A stretch of 64,000 bases of DNA from Apteryx mantelli. Lineage: Eukaryota > Chordata > Aves > Apterygiformes > Apterygidae. Both the position numbers and the translations under genes were made by a program. The notes under the pieces are model-generated. The model saw only the letters and a program-made list of their open reading frames with translations, made no database searches and was not told where the DNA came from. This document shows, in pieces, positions 22,880-35,300 of the stretch. The stretch is from positions 4,538,001-4,602,000 of the forward strand of contig NC_089990.1 in NCBI RefSeq assembly GCF_036417845.1, read 5' to 3'. The stretch's first letter is position 1. Each line of letters begins with the position of its first letter.

Positions 22880-24820
22880 TGTTGCCCGCAGCATGGCGTT
22901 ACGGGCTGCGCGGGAAAGGGGTCGGCGGCACACGGAGACACGGCGGCAAAGAGGCGCGTGAAGAGGTGGTGACAGGCAGCTTGTTGCAAGGAAATAAAAA
23001 ATCCCCTCCTTGCATTACGAAATTAAACACTTCTGGCTTCCCCGGGACGCTGGGAAGCAGTGGAGGGAATCCAAGCGCTCGAGCAACGCCTGGCGTCGGT
23101 CGGCGGCGTCCCGAGCGGCGTCCGCAGCCCCCTCGCGCGGCACGCGCAGCTCCCCGCTGTTTAGCCCCCGCTAGGGTCTCCGCTTCCGAACCCCTTGCCC
23201 ACCATAAACATTTCATCTGCTTGCAATTGCTGATGAAATACTGTCTGCACAGAGATTTCTTTTCCTTTCTCCTGGCTTGGGAGCGCGCCGCGACCACAGC
23301 TTCCGCGGGCTCCTTGCATGACTTGTGCCCAGTCCCCCCGCGGGCTCCTGGGGCGGCTTCTGCCCTCCCGCAGTTCTTGCTTTTCGCCTTTGCAAAGCTG
23401 CGCCCTGCTTCTCCCCCCCCCGTGTAGCTCTGGCCAGGCTGGGGCTCCGGCAGAGCCTGCGGGAACAACCTGCCTCCTGTCGCGGCACGGCGGCGGCTCC
23501 TCGTTTTTAATAAACCGGTCGGTGGCCAGGGCCTCACCGGCACGGACAAAACGTCCCTGGGAAAAGAGGCAATGATGTGGCACGGCGAGGCAGAAAGCCC
23601 TGAGCAACTCGTGCAGCTGGTGGTGGAAAGGGGTGCAAGTTTGGGAAGCAGCTTTGAATCCGGATGAGCTGCAAGGGCCGGAGGCGTCCCGCAGCATGGC
23701 CGGACCCGGGAGCGCGGCTCCGGCACCCGGTGCAGCCTGCCATCACTGTCAGCATGCTGGGGAGCCATGAGCACCACCAAAATACCTGGACAGAGCTGGC
23801 ACGGCAGCGAACGCCAGTGAACCGGCCACGGAGACGTGGGAAAGGAGCCGGACGTGCTCTCCGACGCAGGACGGCTCTGCGAGAGCTGCCGGGGGGAGCC
23901 GCCGGGACCAAGGGGCGACCTGCTTACGGACGCGCTGGGGGATGCGGATGCCCCCGACGGACCCGCTGGGTCCCGGGACGGGGCAGATCCTCGGCGAGAG
24001 CTTCTCCGCCCGCCACGGGACGTACGAGCGAGCAAGGCCGCCGCGGCTCGCTCGGCTCCGGGGAGCGAGGGGAAACCCCGCCAGCCGGGCGCGCGCCGCC
24101 TCGGCCCCTTCCCGCTAGCGTCAGCCGTGCCCTGGTGGTCCAGGCGGCGACGCGGAGCAGCGCTTCCTGCTCACCAAGAATTCCCACTCGAGGCTCGTCC
24201 CGGTCTGCTGCTCTAAGAGCAAAGCTCTCTAAGCTTGTTTGCTTTTCTCTCCATCCTTTTTGGCACAGGAGAAAGCAGCTCCTCTGTAGCCTTCCAGGGC
24301 TCAAGGATCTCCGCTGCACAGCTCAGCACCGGCAGAGCGAGTTTCCCTTTCCCTTTCCCTATAACTCCATCCAGCTGCTTGCACGGGAGAGTTTACCAGC
24401 GATTTTTTTTTTTGGCAGCGGCCCTTTTGGCACGAGCACCGCGCGGAGGGAATAACCAGGGAGATTTCGCTGCGCTGCACAGTGCCCTAACCTGCCCTAA
24501 CCCCTCCAGCCGGGAGAGCTGGCAGGTGCCGCTCGCTGCGCCGCGGCCCGCAGGCGCATCCCGGCGGGAAGCCCGCGGCGCCCGGCAGGCGGCTGGCAAC
24601 GCGGGAGAGGGCAAGGTCCAGATCGCTATCGCGCACCGGCCCTTGACCCTTGAGCTGCACCCCCGGGGATGTACAAAACGCCGTTTGGCCCCGGCGGAGA
24701 CGGCTTTGCTGCAGCGCGGGGTACGTGCCGGGGGGACCGCAGCGGCCGGCCGGCTTTCCCGCGCCGCGAGCAGCAGAGCAAACCTTCCCGTCTCACGGAA
24801 AAAATCCTGCTGGTGCTGAA
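22880..24820. promoter_or_regulatory. CpG-rich block resembling a CpG island, no gene assigned
   Basis: Dense in CpG and G/C, especially ~23.08-23.20 kb, ~23.68-24.15 kb and ~24.42-24.80 kb, between GC-moderate flanks. It keeps a 378-codon frame open on the minus strand (22899-24035) and a 263-codon frame on the plus strand (23664-24455). Both are Arg/Ala/Pro/Ser-rich with no domain and look compositional. It lies 5-7 kb upstream of the IL13RA2 leader exon, so it could hold a distal first exon, an enhancer or a non-coding RNA promoter; none is shown by sequence alone. Confidence 0.5.
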
Positions 24821-27800
24821 AGGCGTTTTTGTTTAATGTTTTATTAAAGGCGTAAGGTTTGGCCCGATGCTGACCAAAGCAAAAAGAAATTCTTAAAAAG
24901 CCCCCCCGCCCCCCCCAAGAAGGCTGAGCGGGTTTGTCCTTTGCAGATGTAGCACTCAGCTAATGCGACGCCTCCCCCCGAGGGCAAGCGTTAAAGCGGA
25001 AAAACCGCTTAGCCTGGGACAGACACCCTCACCCCCAGGGCTGGCTGCTGGCACGTCTAACCGGCAAGGCAACGCTGATTTAGAACAAGCCTATGTTCTG
25101 TCAACCGTACTAAGAGCTAAATATATCCACCTATACAAGGAAAAACATGCGAAGGTATTTGGGGTAGGAATAACCACAGAATGTGGCTTGCAGGGGATGG
25201 GACACATACCTCAGTCCTAGCATCACAAGAGTAAATACAAAGGATATAAATCGTGCCCATCTGCAAACCTGCAATTCAAATACCTTCGGCTCCCTGAGCA
25301 GATGCAAGCGAAGTTATTTCAAGAATGCAAACATCTTTACCACTAGAAAAGAAAGAAATACTGGGAAACTCTTTCAAATTCATGTGGCAATGCTGGCAGC
25401 CAGAGATCAGTATTCTGTATTACACCTGAGCAGTTATGTTGAGTTTTTAAGAACACACAACGAAATAAAATTGTAAAACAAAGCAGATGATGATGTACTC
25501 TCCCACCCTCCCCCACTAGGCAAAACGCAGCAGCGAGTGAGTTGCTGAGATTTAATGCTGATAATTAATATAGTTATGGCTTACCATAATGCTTCAGGAT
25601 TTTCCCTTCAGCCAGGTAATGCACAGGACGAAAATGTTTACTAACCGCAACAAAAGAAAACCGGAGCAGCAAAATGAAGGAAAAAGTCCTGCATGTGCTC
25701 CCGCTGCTGGAGACCAAGTTTCAAGCAGCTGCATCTGCACAGCCAGCCTGAAAGTGTTTTGTGTATAGGATGCACATGAAGAAATAGGGAACGGAAGACA
25801 CACGCCTGGTCCAACATCCCCTACCGGTTAGCGGCGCGAGCACAGCTCGCACACGTGGGGCGTAGTAAACGGCCCCGTGCCAGCGCTCGGGGGATTTTTC
25901 TGCCACAAGAGGTGTTCTGGTCAGAAAACGCTGACGTGCGCCAAGTGCTTTGTGGGAACGCGCCGGTTCCAGCTAACTTGTGACAGATCCCTGCTTGGCG
26001 GCTGGCCAGCTCGCAGGCAGGCTGCTCCTAACCCCGTGCTCCTGGTGGAGAGCCGCCGGCAGGCTGCTCGCCGCGGGTGTCCGGGGTCCGAGCTGAGGCT
26101 GCGCCGCGGGCGGCCAGGAAACTCTTGGAAAGCCCGGGTGGGCTCGGACGTTGCAGATCTCCCGGCCCCTGCAGCCTGGGGACCGCTGCGGCTCTGCACG
26201 TCCGGAGCTGGGGCTCAGCGACCGAGCGGGCAAGGCTCCACGGGCAGCTGAACTGCTGCGTTTGCAGGGGGAATAACAAAGCGCGTGAAAGTAAAACACA
26301 CGAATCTTTCTGCAATGGGAAATTTTGGACTCGACTTCCTCTGGGACCATTCAAACTTCATGAGGCTCCTTCTCACCAAAAAAATAGCTTCGCTCCATCG
26401 TTATTTCCCATGAAATAATAGGTTTTGACCCAAGTCCCGATCATGCAACTGCTGCCTTCAGGCAGAAACGCAGCTGGGGGGGGGGAGGGGGGGGACCTGC
26501 CCCAAGCAGTTAGTTACAGGCAGAAGTGACACTGGCGGGATGTTGTTAATTCACCGGCAGGGCGGCGAGGCTCGGGGTCCTGACAGCCGGCTCGGCTGTG
26601 CATCAGCGCCTCGAGGCAGGCGCTGGCTGCAGCGGGCTGCTCTGCGGGGAGCTGGGCTGCAGCTGCTCGCTCTCACCTCGCACCGACCCGGCACTTTTGG
26701 GTTTTGCTGGTGAAATCAGAACGAGGTTAAGTTTCACTGGTGTAATTTGCCTTGTGGGTGTTCAACAGGAAGTTTGCTCCAGGAAAAAGGCAAGACTTGC
26801 CTTTTCCCCACAGTGGTGAAATCCCTGTACGTGCCCAGGAGCACGGACACGTTTTAGATAACAGGGGAGAGACAAGCAGAGTAAGCTTGGGGGGGGGGGG
26901 GGAACCTGAAGAGCAGCTTTGCAGCCCCGCCGTCGGCCAGGAAGGCAAGGGACGGGTCGCACGTGGCCCTCGGCAGGGCGGTTCGGCTAACCCAGCACTG
27001 CTATGCTCAGAAAGGCAGAGCCCTGCTTGGAAAAGTGTGCCCTGGCAGTCCCAGCGAGTGGGACTGATTCTGGCTGGAGATGTTCCCGGGATGCCAGGAA
27101 CAGAAGATGGCGTCAGATGATTTATCAAGAATTTATACCGCTGACAAAGCAGCAGGTTGACATGACCTTGGGTAACGCTGCTCTATGAAAGCACAGAGGA
27201 TTTCCAAAGCCGGAGCACTGGCTGGACCGTTCCCACGTGAGTCTCTATGATGCCTTCCAATAGCATCTGGGTCTGCTTAGCTCCACGGAGAAGCTCAGAG
27301 AACAGCGTTTGCACCAACCACAGCTTTCCCTTGGCATAGCAAGCCAGAATGATACAAAGCCTTTGACATAAAACAATAGCGTTTGATTCACCATGGATAG
27401 AGGAGTGCTAAATTGCCAAAAAGTCTAATGTCATGGAGAACACGTTAGCAGCACAGTGAAAAGATGAATTGAGGAACCACTGAAGTGCTGTAACGCAATG
27501 ATTTAATATGTTCAGTTCTTGGCAGCGACATTGCTGCAAAGGTCTATCGGCCAAAGAAATGCCTGTGTTTCTACTCAACAACCGCAGAGCACACAGGGCT
27601 CATAACACCCCGAAGGCCTCCTCTTCCAATGACTACTGCAGCTGAAAGCCAAGCGTGCCCCAATGTCCATGTTTGCTTGAATGTGGGCCCTATGCATGTA
27701 ATGGCTGGATGCAAATTTGGGCTCTCAAGCATAGAAGTACCAAGTATCAGCACCTGAACTCCCCGGTCTTCACCAGGGATGCTACAAGCCAGGGCTTTGG

Positions 27801-30800
27801 AAAGTCCCACACCTCCAGCTCTTGGCAGGGTGACCGGAGCACGGCACCTTGCAGTCGGGAGGTGGTGACCTCAAAGTTTACCTTCAGTTAAGCAGATTAT
27901 CACATTTCCTCTAATAAAGGTTATGGCCACATCCGAAGTGAGGAAAAACAGGAGAAAGTGTGGTTCTTATTCAAAAAAAATAAGGTTCTTCCACTCCTCC
28001 TGCATTTCTCATGCCCGTCAACTCCCAACACTCAGACTGGCTCCCTCTTCCCAGCTCCCTCCCAGTTCTGGGCAGCCCCAATCAGGCTTGGACTTTGGCC
28101 CACCGCGGTTGTTTTGGAAAGGATTTGCTGTGGCATCTGGGAAAAGCCTCTAGCCACAGCCGGCGCCGTCGAGTCCTCCTGCCCTTGCACAGGGTCCGTG
28201 CTGCCAGCCTGGCTCTGCCTGCGCGCAGCCGACCGAGGCGGCTGGCAAAGGTCCCTTTCCCAAAAACGTCTCTCCGTGGAGTCGCAGCCTCTTCGCGGTT
28301 CCCCGATGCTGTAAGTGCTCCAAGTCCTTTTGCCGCTGCAGACTGCCGGTCACGCTGGACATCACTGCTCCTTGCTTGGCATTTGCTTAACAGCAGATTG
28401 GTGACTTGCAGGAAACAACTGGCATTCGCCCCAGTGTCCCGCAGGCAGGGCTTGACAGCTGTAAAGATGGCTTGGACATGTTGCACGTAAAAACGTCAGC
28501 TAACAACTTAGCCCTGATTTTCTTAAAAGTGTAATGCTTGAGAAATGCAGAATTCCTAAGGGCACAGGCATTTGTGGGTGTGTTGGATTAAGCTCAAAAA
28601 CCATTGCACTATTTCCTACTTGTTCAAGTTTCGGACTTCCACCGTTGCTGTACGCTATAGTTAGGGCTTGTCCTACATTACTAAGGGCTGACTGTGTGCG
28701 TTTGAGTAATACCTGAGCAATACTATAATGATGTACAATGGGAAAAATATTTCAATAGGCTGTAAGTTATATATAAACAAATCATAGTCAGCATGTTAAT
28801 TAAAGGCCCTTAACAGAATGGATTTCAGCTGGCTTAGGGAGATTTCTCTTAGGGGAAAGAAAAATATCGATTTCTTCAATGACTGAATCTCAGCAGCTTG
28901 CCTGGTTTTGTAAAAGACATTCCTTAAACCCACCATCGGTGCAGCAGCCTGCATTCTTTTAAAGAGGAGTCTCGCCCTCCTCGATTCCTCCTGCATTGGC
29001 TAAGCAGCATCTTTCATATATGCTTTTAACCCAAGTATGAACATTAATCTCAAAGAGCTACCTGCTCCTGAAACCTCTCCCGGAGTTGCCCCGTGGCCTC
29101 TCTAGAAAGCCCCCATGTACATGCTGAAGGAACACGAGCACAGACACGTGCACACTCAGCCATTTCCTTAATGAAGTCATAGTTCCCACTAACTCCCTCA
29201 AGATATGAAGTCTCTCGAGTCATGTGCTGACACAGCCTGACTCATCATTTGATACGCTCCATTGCAAGTCAGACTGAATTTGAACAAGTTTTGAAGAACA
29301 CCCAAGTGTTTTCAAGAACAGGATGTCTGACCTCTACTCACACTCGCACCAAAAAGAAATGATACAAAAATCCTCCTTACGGACTGCCTCCTGCCGCAAG
29401 ACCGTGTCCTCTGCAAGGCCAGAGTTCAGAAAGAAGCAGCACTATTCTGATGAAAAACACAGTTAACAGGAAAATTGGCTCCCCTACAACTTGCTTCCAG
29501 GAACGCTATCAGAGATTGCAAGGCAGGTCTAGAGCAAAGGCTACAAAAAAAAAAAAAAGATAACAAATGTATTATTCTTCTGGGCTAAAAGAGCCTAACA
29601 CCACTGAAGGCATTTCACAGTGGAAATTTCCACAGGTAATAATGAGGATATAATACAGAAGCAGGAAAAGGCTTCAGGGACATTTACCACTGAAATGTTC
29701 ATGCCTTCAACAAAACACTGATTTTTAACTTACACAAAAGTGTTTCTCAAATATTGACAAATGTATTCTTTGCTCTTTTTGAAGGTGGCAGAAACAGACA
29801 CACAAGCTAGGGAGAAGACAGGAAGCAATGCAAACGTCTCTGAAAGTGCCCACAACATCACGTCCCGACTCTGCTAAACGAAGAGAGCTCCACACCCACT
29901 GCTGACCGAGAAAACCCTCCCGCTGAAAAATTCAGACCTGTGAAACGCAATGCTCGACCACATGAAGGTCACCTCTGCGTGGTGGTGAGGCTCATTTCTT
30001 CCTCGCTTAGGTGCTTGGACCCGAGTGCCACCAGGAGCTGTGATCGCAGGTAGCCACAGGTGGAGGTTATTGCCAGCTCCATTGGTCCGAGGGCTGCCGG
30101 TGAGCACGCGCGACACCAACCCCACTTCTGCATGCTACCTTGGGTCTGCAGCACTCGGGGGTGACCAGAGGACACTGGAGTTGTGACAGTGCCGGAGGAG
30201 AGGGGAAAGAGGGGTGGAGGGAGATGAGAACAAGCTGCCCATAGTGAGAGAGATGTCACTGCAGAGGAAGAAAATGAGCCAGATTCCAGAACAGGAACCA
30301 CCTTGGCTCATCTTTCAGCCCTCTGTGCCTCATCGACACCCTGTTTTGTAGTCTGAGAATATTAAACATAAAGCAAGTCTTTCCATACTTTTAACATTTT
30401 CTCAATGTCTGGTACAGAAAATATTCATCATCGACACATCAGATGTCAGAACTTCCGCCTCGCTAGAAAGGACCGCTCAACAAAATAGAGTTTAGGCGCT
30501 ATCTTCATCCTAGGGTAAAAACAGAAAGCAAATAAACAGCCCTCTCCTGCTTTAACAAGTTTTAACAGCTCAGTTTATTTCAGTTTGAAATTTCTTTCCT
30601 AGTCCTGTTTTAGAACATTTCTGGTCTCCAGGAAGACTTTTTGCATGTGCATGTTGCGGAACCACATAGCCTGAACTGTGGGGTCAAAACTGTGAGCCTA
30701 ACTAAGCCATGCAGTGTGGGGCAGGGTCCAAACATCTTTGAACTCACTTATTCCATTAAATTCAAAGCAGAATGTCTGACAAATCAACCAGCAACAGAGA

Positions 30801-31049
30801 GGCATGTTCATTTTGGTACAGTTGGAAATATCAGAGCACACTCACTTGTCAAGAACCATTGCCCCCTCTGTTCTGTCAGCTGACAGGAGTGTATGCATGT
30901 GCCCTGTCCAAGCTGGTCAAAAATCACTGGATTTGGTACAAATTGCCTAAAGTCAGCTGGCCAGTTTGGTCTTCCTGAGGAAGCATCCTTGGGAACCCCG
31001 CAGCCAGCAGAGCAGGTCAGCAAAGCTTGCACTGCCAGCATGAACACAC
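24821..31049. other. Intergenic DNA crossing a base-composition change
   Basis: GC-rich with homopolymer G/C runs (24901-24916, 26476-26494, 26889-26902) up to about 28.5 kb, then clearly more A/T-rich. No exon, RNA gene or clear transposon recognised. Confidence 0.5.
26476..26494. repeat. Poly-G tract
   Basis: G10, A, G8. Could adopt G-quadruplex structure. A G14 run also occurs at 26889-26902. Confidence 0.85.
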
Positions 31050-31059
31050 ACTTGCTAGC

Positions 31060-31130
31060 CAGCTCATAGCATAATTCAAGTTGGAAGGGATCTCAGGAGG
31101 ACATCTACACCAGCCTGCTGCTCCAAGAAG
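31060..31130 (-). mobile_element. CR1 non-LTR retrotransposon fragment
   Basis: Reads ATAATTCAAGTTGGAAGGGA, TCTCAGGAGGACATCTACAC, CAGCCTGCTGCTCC, the reverse complement of the CR1 3' region as seen in birds (pattern: AGGTTGGAAGGGACCTCTGG, ATCATCTAGTCCAACC). Short, 5'-truncated and non-functional. Confidence 0.7.
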
Positions 31131-31597
31131 AGTCTGCCACACCAACAGGGAACGGTTTTGAAATTGAAGCAAGAAAGGTTTTAGTCCTAGAACATGTGGG
31201 CTTCGTTGAGGCAAGGCTTATAGAGAAGGCAGGTGCCGATCTCATCCAATTTGGGGAGGGTGTTCGAGATGCTGAGACCATAGTGACACACACACTAGGC
31301 AGTACTAACAGAAGGTGATGGAGAACTGAAACCCCTTCAGGCTGCCCTTACCCCTATCAAGATGCATATTTTCAAACGCATGTTTGTTCCACTTTGTTTG
31401 CTTTTCATAATGGAAGTTTCCAAAGGGTAATAACTTCAGCAGCTTCAAGTAAGGGCATTTTGGATAAACTAGCAGAAAAATTACAAAAGGCAGAATGTTT
31501 TGTACTCTTGGAGATCAGAGCACAGGAAGAGAATTCCACAACAAAAATAGAGCACGTTCATGCTTTGTAAGCAGCACCTGGACTCAGAAGTGTTTAT

Positions 31598-31815
31598 AGG
31601 AAAATTCAAGTTGGGAGGGACCTCCTGGCCCTCATCTGATTCTCCTCTTGCACAAAGCAGGGTCAGCTGCAAGAGCAGACCAAGTTGTTCAGGGCTATAT
31701 CCCAGCTGATCTTCAAAATCTCCAAGGATGAAGACTGCATAACCTCACTGAGCGACCTGTTCCACTTCTTGGCTGTCCTTGTGGTGAAAGCACTTCCCCT
31801 AGGAGGAGAGGCAGA
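31598..31815 (-). mobile_element. CR1 fragment, 3' part, reverse orientation
   Basis: Reads AATTCAAGTTGGGAGGGACC, CAAAGCAGGGTCAGCTGCAA, ATCTCCAAGGATGAAGACTG, CATAACCTCACTGAGCGACC, TGTTCCACTTCTTGGCTGTC, matching the known layout of the CR1 3' end in reverse complement. Degenerate and incomplete. Confidence 0.8.
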
Positions 31816-31826
31816 GGGAGCAGAGC

Positions 31827-31998
31827 TTGTTCAGCCTGGAGAGGGGAAGGTTTTGGGGGAACCTAACAGTAGTCTACTGGTGTCTATGAGGAAGTTATGA
31901 AGATGATGACAGAGCTGGGCTCTTGACCATGGTGCAAGGTGGGAGAATGAGAGACAACAATGTAAGTTGAAGCAGGAGATGTTCACACTGAAGATAAG
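31827..31998 (+). mobile_element. CR1 fragment, forward orientation
   Basis: GCTTGTTCAGCCTGGAGAGG, GGGGGAACCTAACAGTAGTC, then AGCTGGGCTCTTGACC and ATGTTCACACTGAAGATAAG resemble the forward CR1 text (pattern: TTCAGCCTGGAGAAGAGAAG, GGGAGACCTCATAGCAGCC). It lies between two reverse-oriented CR1 pieces. Confidence 0.65.
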
Positions 31999-31999
31999 A

Positions 32000-32335
32000 A
32001 AGCACCAGCCCCTGCTCAAGGTGGGGGCCATCCACTGAAATTGCTCCAGCTTGTAGATGTTTTTCCTTTAGTGGGGACCCAAAATTGAATGCAGTATCTA
32101 GATACAGTCTAATGAGCACGGACTAAAGGGGATAACCACTTCCCTCGATCTCCAGGCTGTGCTCCTGTCGATACAGCCCAGGATGCTGGTGGCTCTTGGC
32201 TGCCATGCCACATGCCCGGCTGACATCTGGCTTGTGCCCACCAAGGACCCCCAGCACCTTTTCAGCAAAGCTGCTCCCCAAGCAGTCAGTGCCCAGCTCG
32301 TATTGCTGCCGAGCTTTATCCCTCCCGGGTGTTCA
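32000..32335 (-). mobile_element. CR1 fragment, reverse orientation (reverse-transcriptase-end segment)
   Basis: Reads GGGGACCCAAAATTGAATGC, AGTATCTAGATACAGTCTAA, GGATAACCACTTCCCTCGAT, GATACAGCCCAGGATGCTGG, ACCAAGGACCCCCAGCACCT, TTTTCAGCAAAGCTGCTCCC. These are standard landmarks of the CR1 3' third in reverse complement. The frame is broken; non-functional. Confidence 0.85.
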
Positions 32336-35300
32336 CACATAGACTGTGAATTGAACTTTAAGTCACTGGAAAGGCTGTTGAAGACTAATGTTTCTTTTCT
32401 TGATTATTATGTTTCTACGGGTTGCTTTGCAGTTGTTTCATGTGCTGCTAAGCTTTCTTGTGCACTGTTGAACCTGCCTTCCTTATAAATGTTGTCCAAC
32501 AGATGCAGTCCATCAGAAAGTTAAAAATATCTGTGTATTTTTTAGCAATTTTGTTGTTCAGCATAATTAGTCAATTTGACATCAGTTTGTCGCTACTTTT
32601 CAAAAAGGATGATAAATTTAGGTAAAAAAATTTTCAGTTAAGGAAAACTAAATTTAACATTCTGTGCATAAGGTTTTACCAGTTTGTTTAAAAGTCCAAG
32701 TGAGAAAAACAGATGGGGAAAGGTTCCTTTCTCCATCTGTACCTGAGGCAACAGCCAGAGGCTGTTGTGTTTCATAGACACCTTCAAACACACTGCAGCA
32801 ACCTGAGTTTGCTTTTAGTCACAACTGAGTTTCATTTTCTTTGCTTTGTTAACATCTGGAAGGCCCCATGGGCTAATCAAGTGAAACGAAATCCTAATTT
32901 TGGGACACGTAAGTCCTGAAAGAATGAAGTACCTTTTTCCTAAATACAACAAGGTTTGTCATTTCAGTTTATATATTAAACAGTACTACTATATCCAGTG
33001 AAAGAACTTTGTACAAAATGTTGAATGCAAATTACCAGCAAGAGCACGGGTCAAACTCGGCCTGTATAATAAGGCTGTTTCTAAGAAGCCAGCAAATTTA
33101 AAAATTGGCAAAGGGAGTTTTTAAGTCCCCAAACACACACAAAAAGGCCTGAGGATGCCACAAACAGGCAGTATTATGGTGACCAGCAAACAGGCAAGCG
33201 TGGGACTGCACGCGCAAGGGCAAGAGCACTGAGTAACGAACGAGGCCTAATTAGTGGTGATGTGGTGGGGACACCCAAGAAGAGCAATTTTGCCCACCAC
33301 CTCTCTTCTGCAAACCTTAGCTTGCCAAGACAGGAGGAAGAAACAGTTTGACACCGATGCTATTAACCTCTCTTTCTCCTGTTCTCCGTCCTGATACAGT
33401 TGTGTCTCCATCATCCTGATCCTGAAAGATGCTTTGACTAGACTAAACCAAGTAGGACCCATGTGGTTGGAGACCTCTAGCACCCCCATCCGAATTGAAT
33501 ACTCTCATCACCTGCAATATATTTGCAGCCCCCATGACCCCGACATGTTCTTTCCCACTGTTATTTCTTCTGCTTCGCACCTCTGTTTTGCTTTTAGCTA
33601 CAATGGCACTGCCAGCCAAGGCTGCAAATTTCCCAGTGCTGTGGGAAGCCTACGTTTTGAAAGGAAGGTCCAAAAGGACCCAAGTAGCCTGATGGAGAGA
33701 CAACTCTGGCAGATCTTGGAGTGGCTGGTGAGCCTGACTGCAGAGCCTGTCGCATCCTAGCAATGAGGTTGCAGGTACAAATCAACACCAGGAACAGGGT
33801 TTGTTTTTCCTCTGGGTTTTTAAAGCTAGAAAACTAATGCTGAAGGACTAAATACCTGCTCTTAGACAAAGGAGGATACGCATAGACAGGCCATTGATCA
33901 ATGTGTCTCAATTCTTATTTCTGTCTAATCAAAAATGTAGAGAGAACACTGGTCTGCAAAACTAGATACCATATTGGGATATCACAGTATACTAAGAATT
34001 GTCCTACTACTTCACCAGAAAGAATATAATTATCTTCTAGTTGATATTCCCAGGAAACAGAAGTTTATGTTGCTTGAGCCAAAATCACAGTTATCACTGT
34101 TGGCAGAGGCATCTCAATTTCACCATTGTATAAATGTCTTACTGGGGAAAGTACAGAATGACCTTATAATTTCAGTACATAAGGGAACAGGCAAGCTAGA
34201 CACATCACCAGCTGATTAGTGGTGGAGACAAGCTTCAGAGCAAACCGTACTTGTTACTAAATACCATATTATTTACCCATTTCTAAATGATATTGCTATA
34301 TATTTCAGAGTGAGTCCCTGTGCTCCTTTTGCTTGAATTTCTTAGGAGCTGGAGAATGCATGGAGTGTAGGATGGCTTGTCTCATTTGATATTTTTCAGA
34401 AGCTCCTGCATGTGGAAGCTTATACCAGGAAGCATATTGTTTGCTGTTGCTTTACTCCCTCTCCCCCCGATTACAGGAAAAGAAAGAGAGATTCTGGAAG
34501 CCAAATCATGTATCACAAGAGCAAGCGGTTGAAATGAACAATGTCTCATCAGCTTATAAATTCATACCTACCTATACAGAATGTCAAATTCTTCTTAAGT
34601 GCAAAAGTTTATTTGTTAAGAGATCAGTATTTCCGAAACGCCTAAGCTGTAAAATAAATAAATAACACACTACAACATTGGCACACAAAAATATCAGTGG
34701 ACACATTAGAAAAGCAACTAAACTCTTTGAGATACTGGAGAGTGGGAAATGTAACACAACTCCATGCAAGTAGGAGGGAAAGGTGTCAAGATGTGGGTGC
34801 AAAAAGTGGTGGATTGCAGCAGTCACGGCTGGGCCTCTGCCACTGGGAGCTCTCAAAGCTGCCTGCTGGAGCGCTGGTGACAACATTGTCCTATGGGTGC
34901 GTTCTTAGTTATGGACTCAGGTATTCCTTCTCCAAGGGCTCTAGGAGCAGAGGCAACTGAACTGGATAGTGTAAGTAAAGGCTCTACAGGATCAGCTAAC
35001 AGAACATATGCACAACACATGGTTTTATTGGTTTGGGATGATCTGGATAAATCATATCTCACTTCTCCAACTTAAGAATATTGATCTGAAGATTACACTG
35101 TGTGTGTGTGTGTAAGATATATATATATATAAAAAAATTTTTATCAATTCTTTCTGATACTGAAATAATTATAATAAAGCCACATTTTAATACTCTAAAG
35201 ATAGATGTTTATTGAGTTGCTGAAAAATACAAATATTCAGTTTGGCACATTTAAATATTAGCTAAAAAAACTACAGAATTTCCACATACAATCTAGTTGT

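Noticed and set aside
22899-24035. 378-codon open frame on the minus strand
   Set aside because: It lies wholly in the CpG-rich block, is dominated by Arg, Ala, Pro and Ser, overlaps long frames on the other strand and shows no domain or signal. GC-rich DNA has few stop codons.
33434-33760. 108-codon plus-strand frame
   Set aside because: No start context, domain or splice support; left as non-coding.
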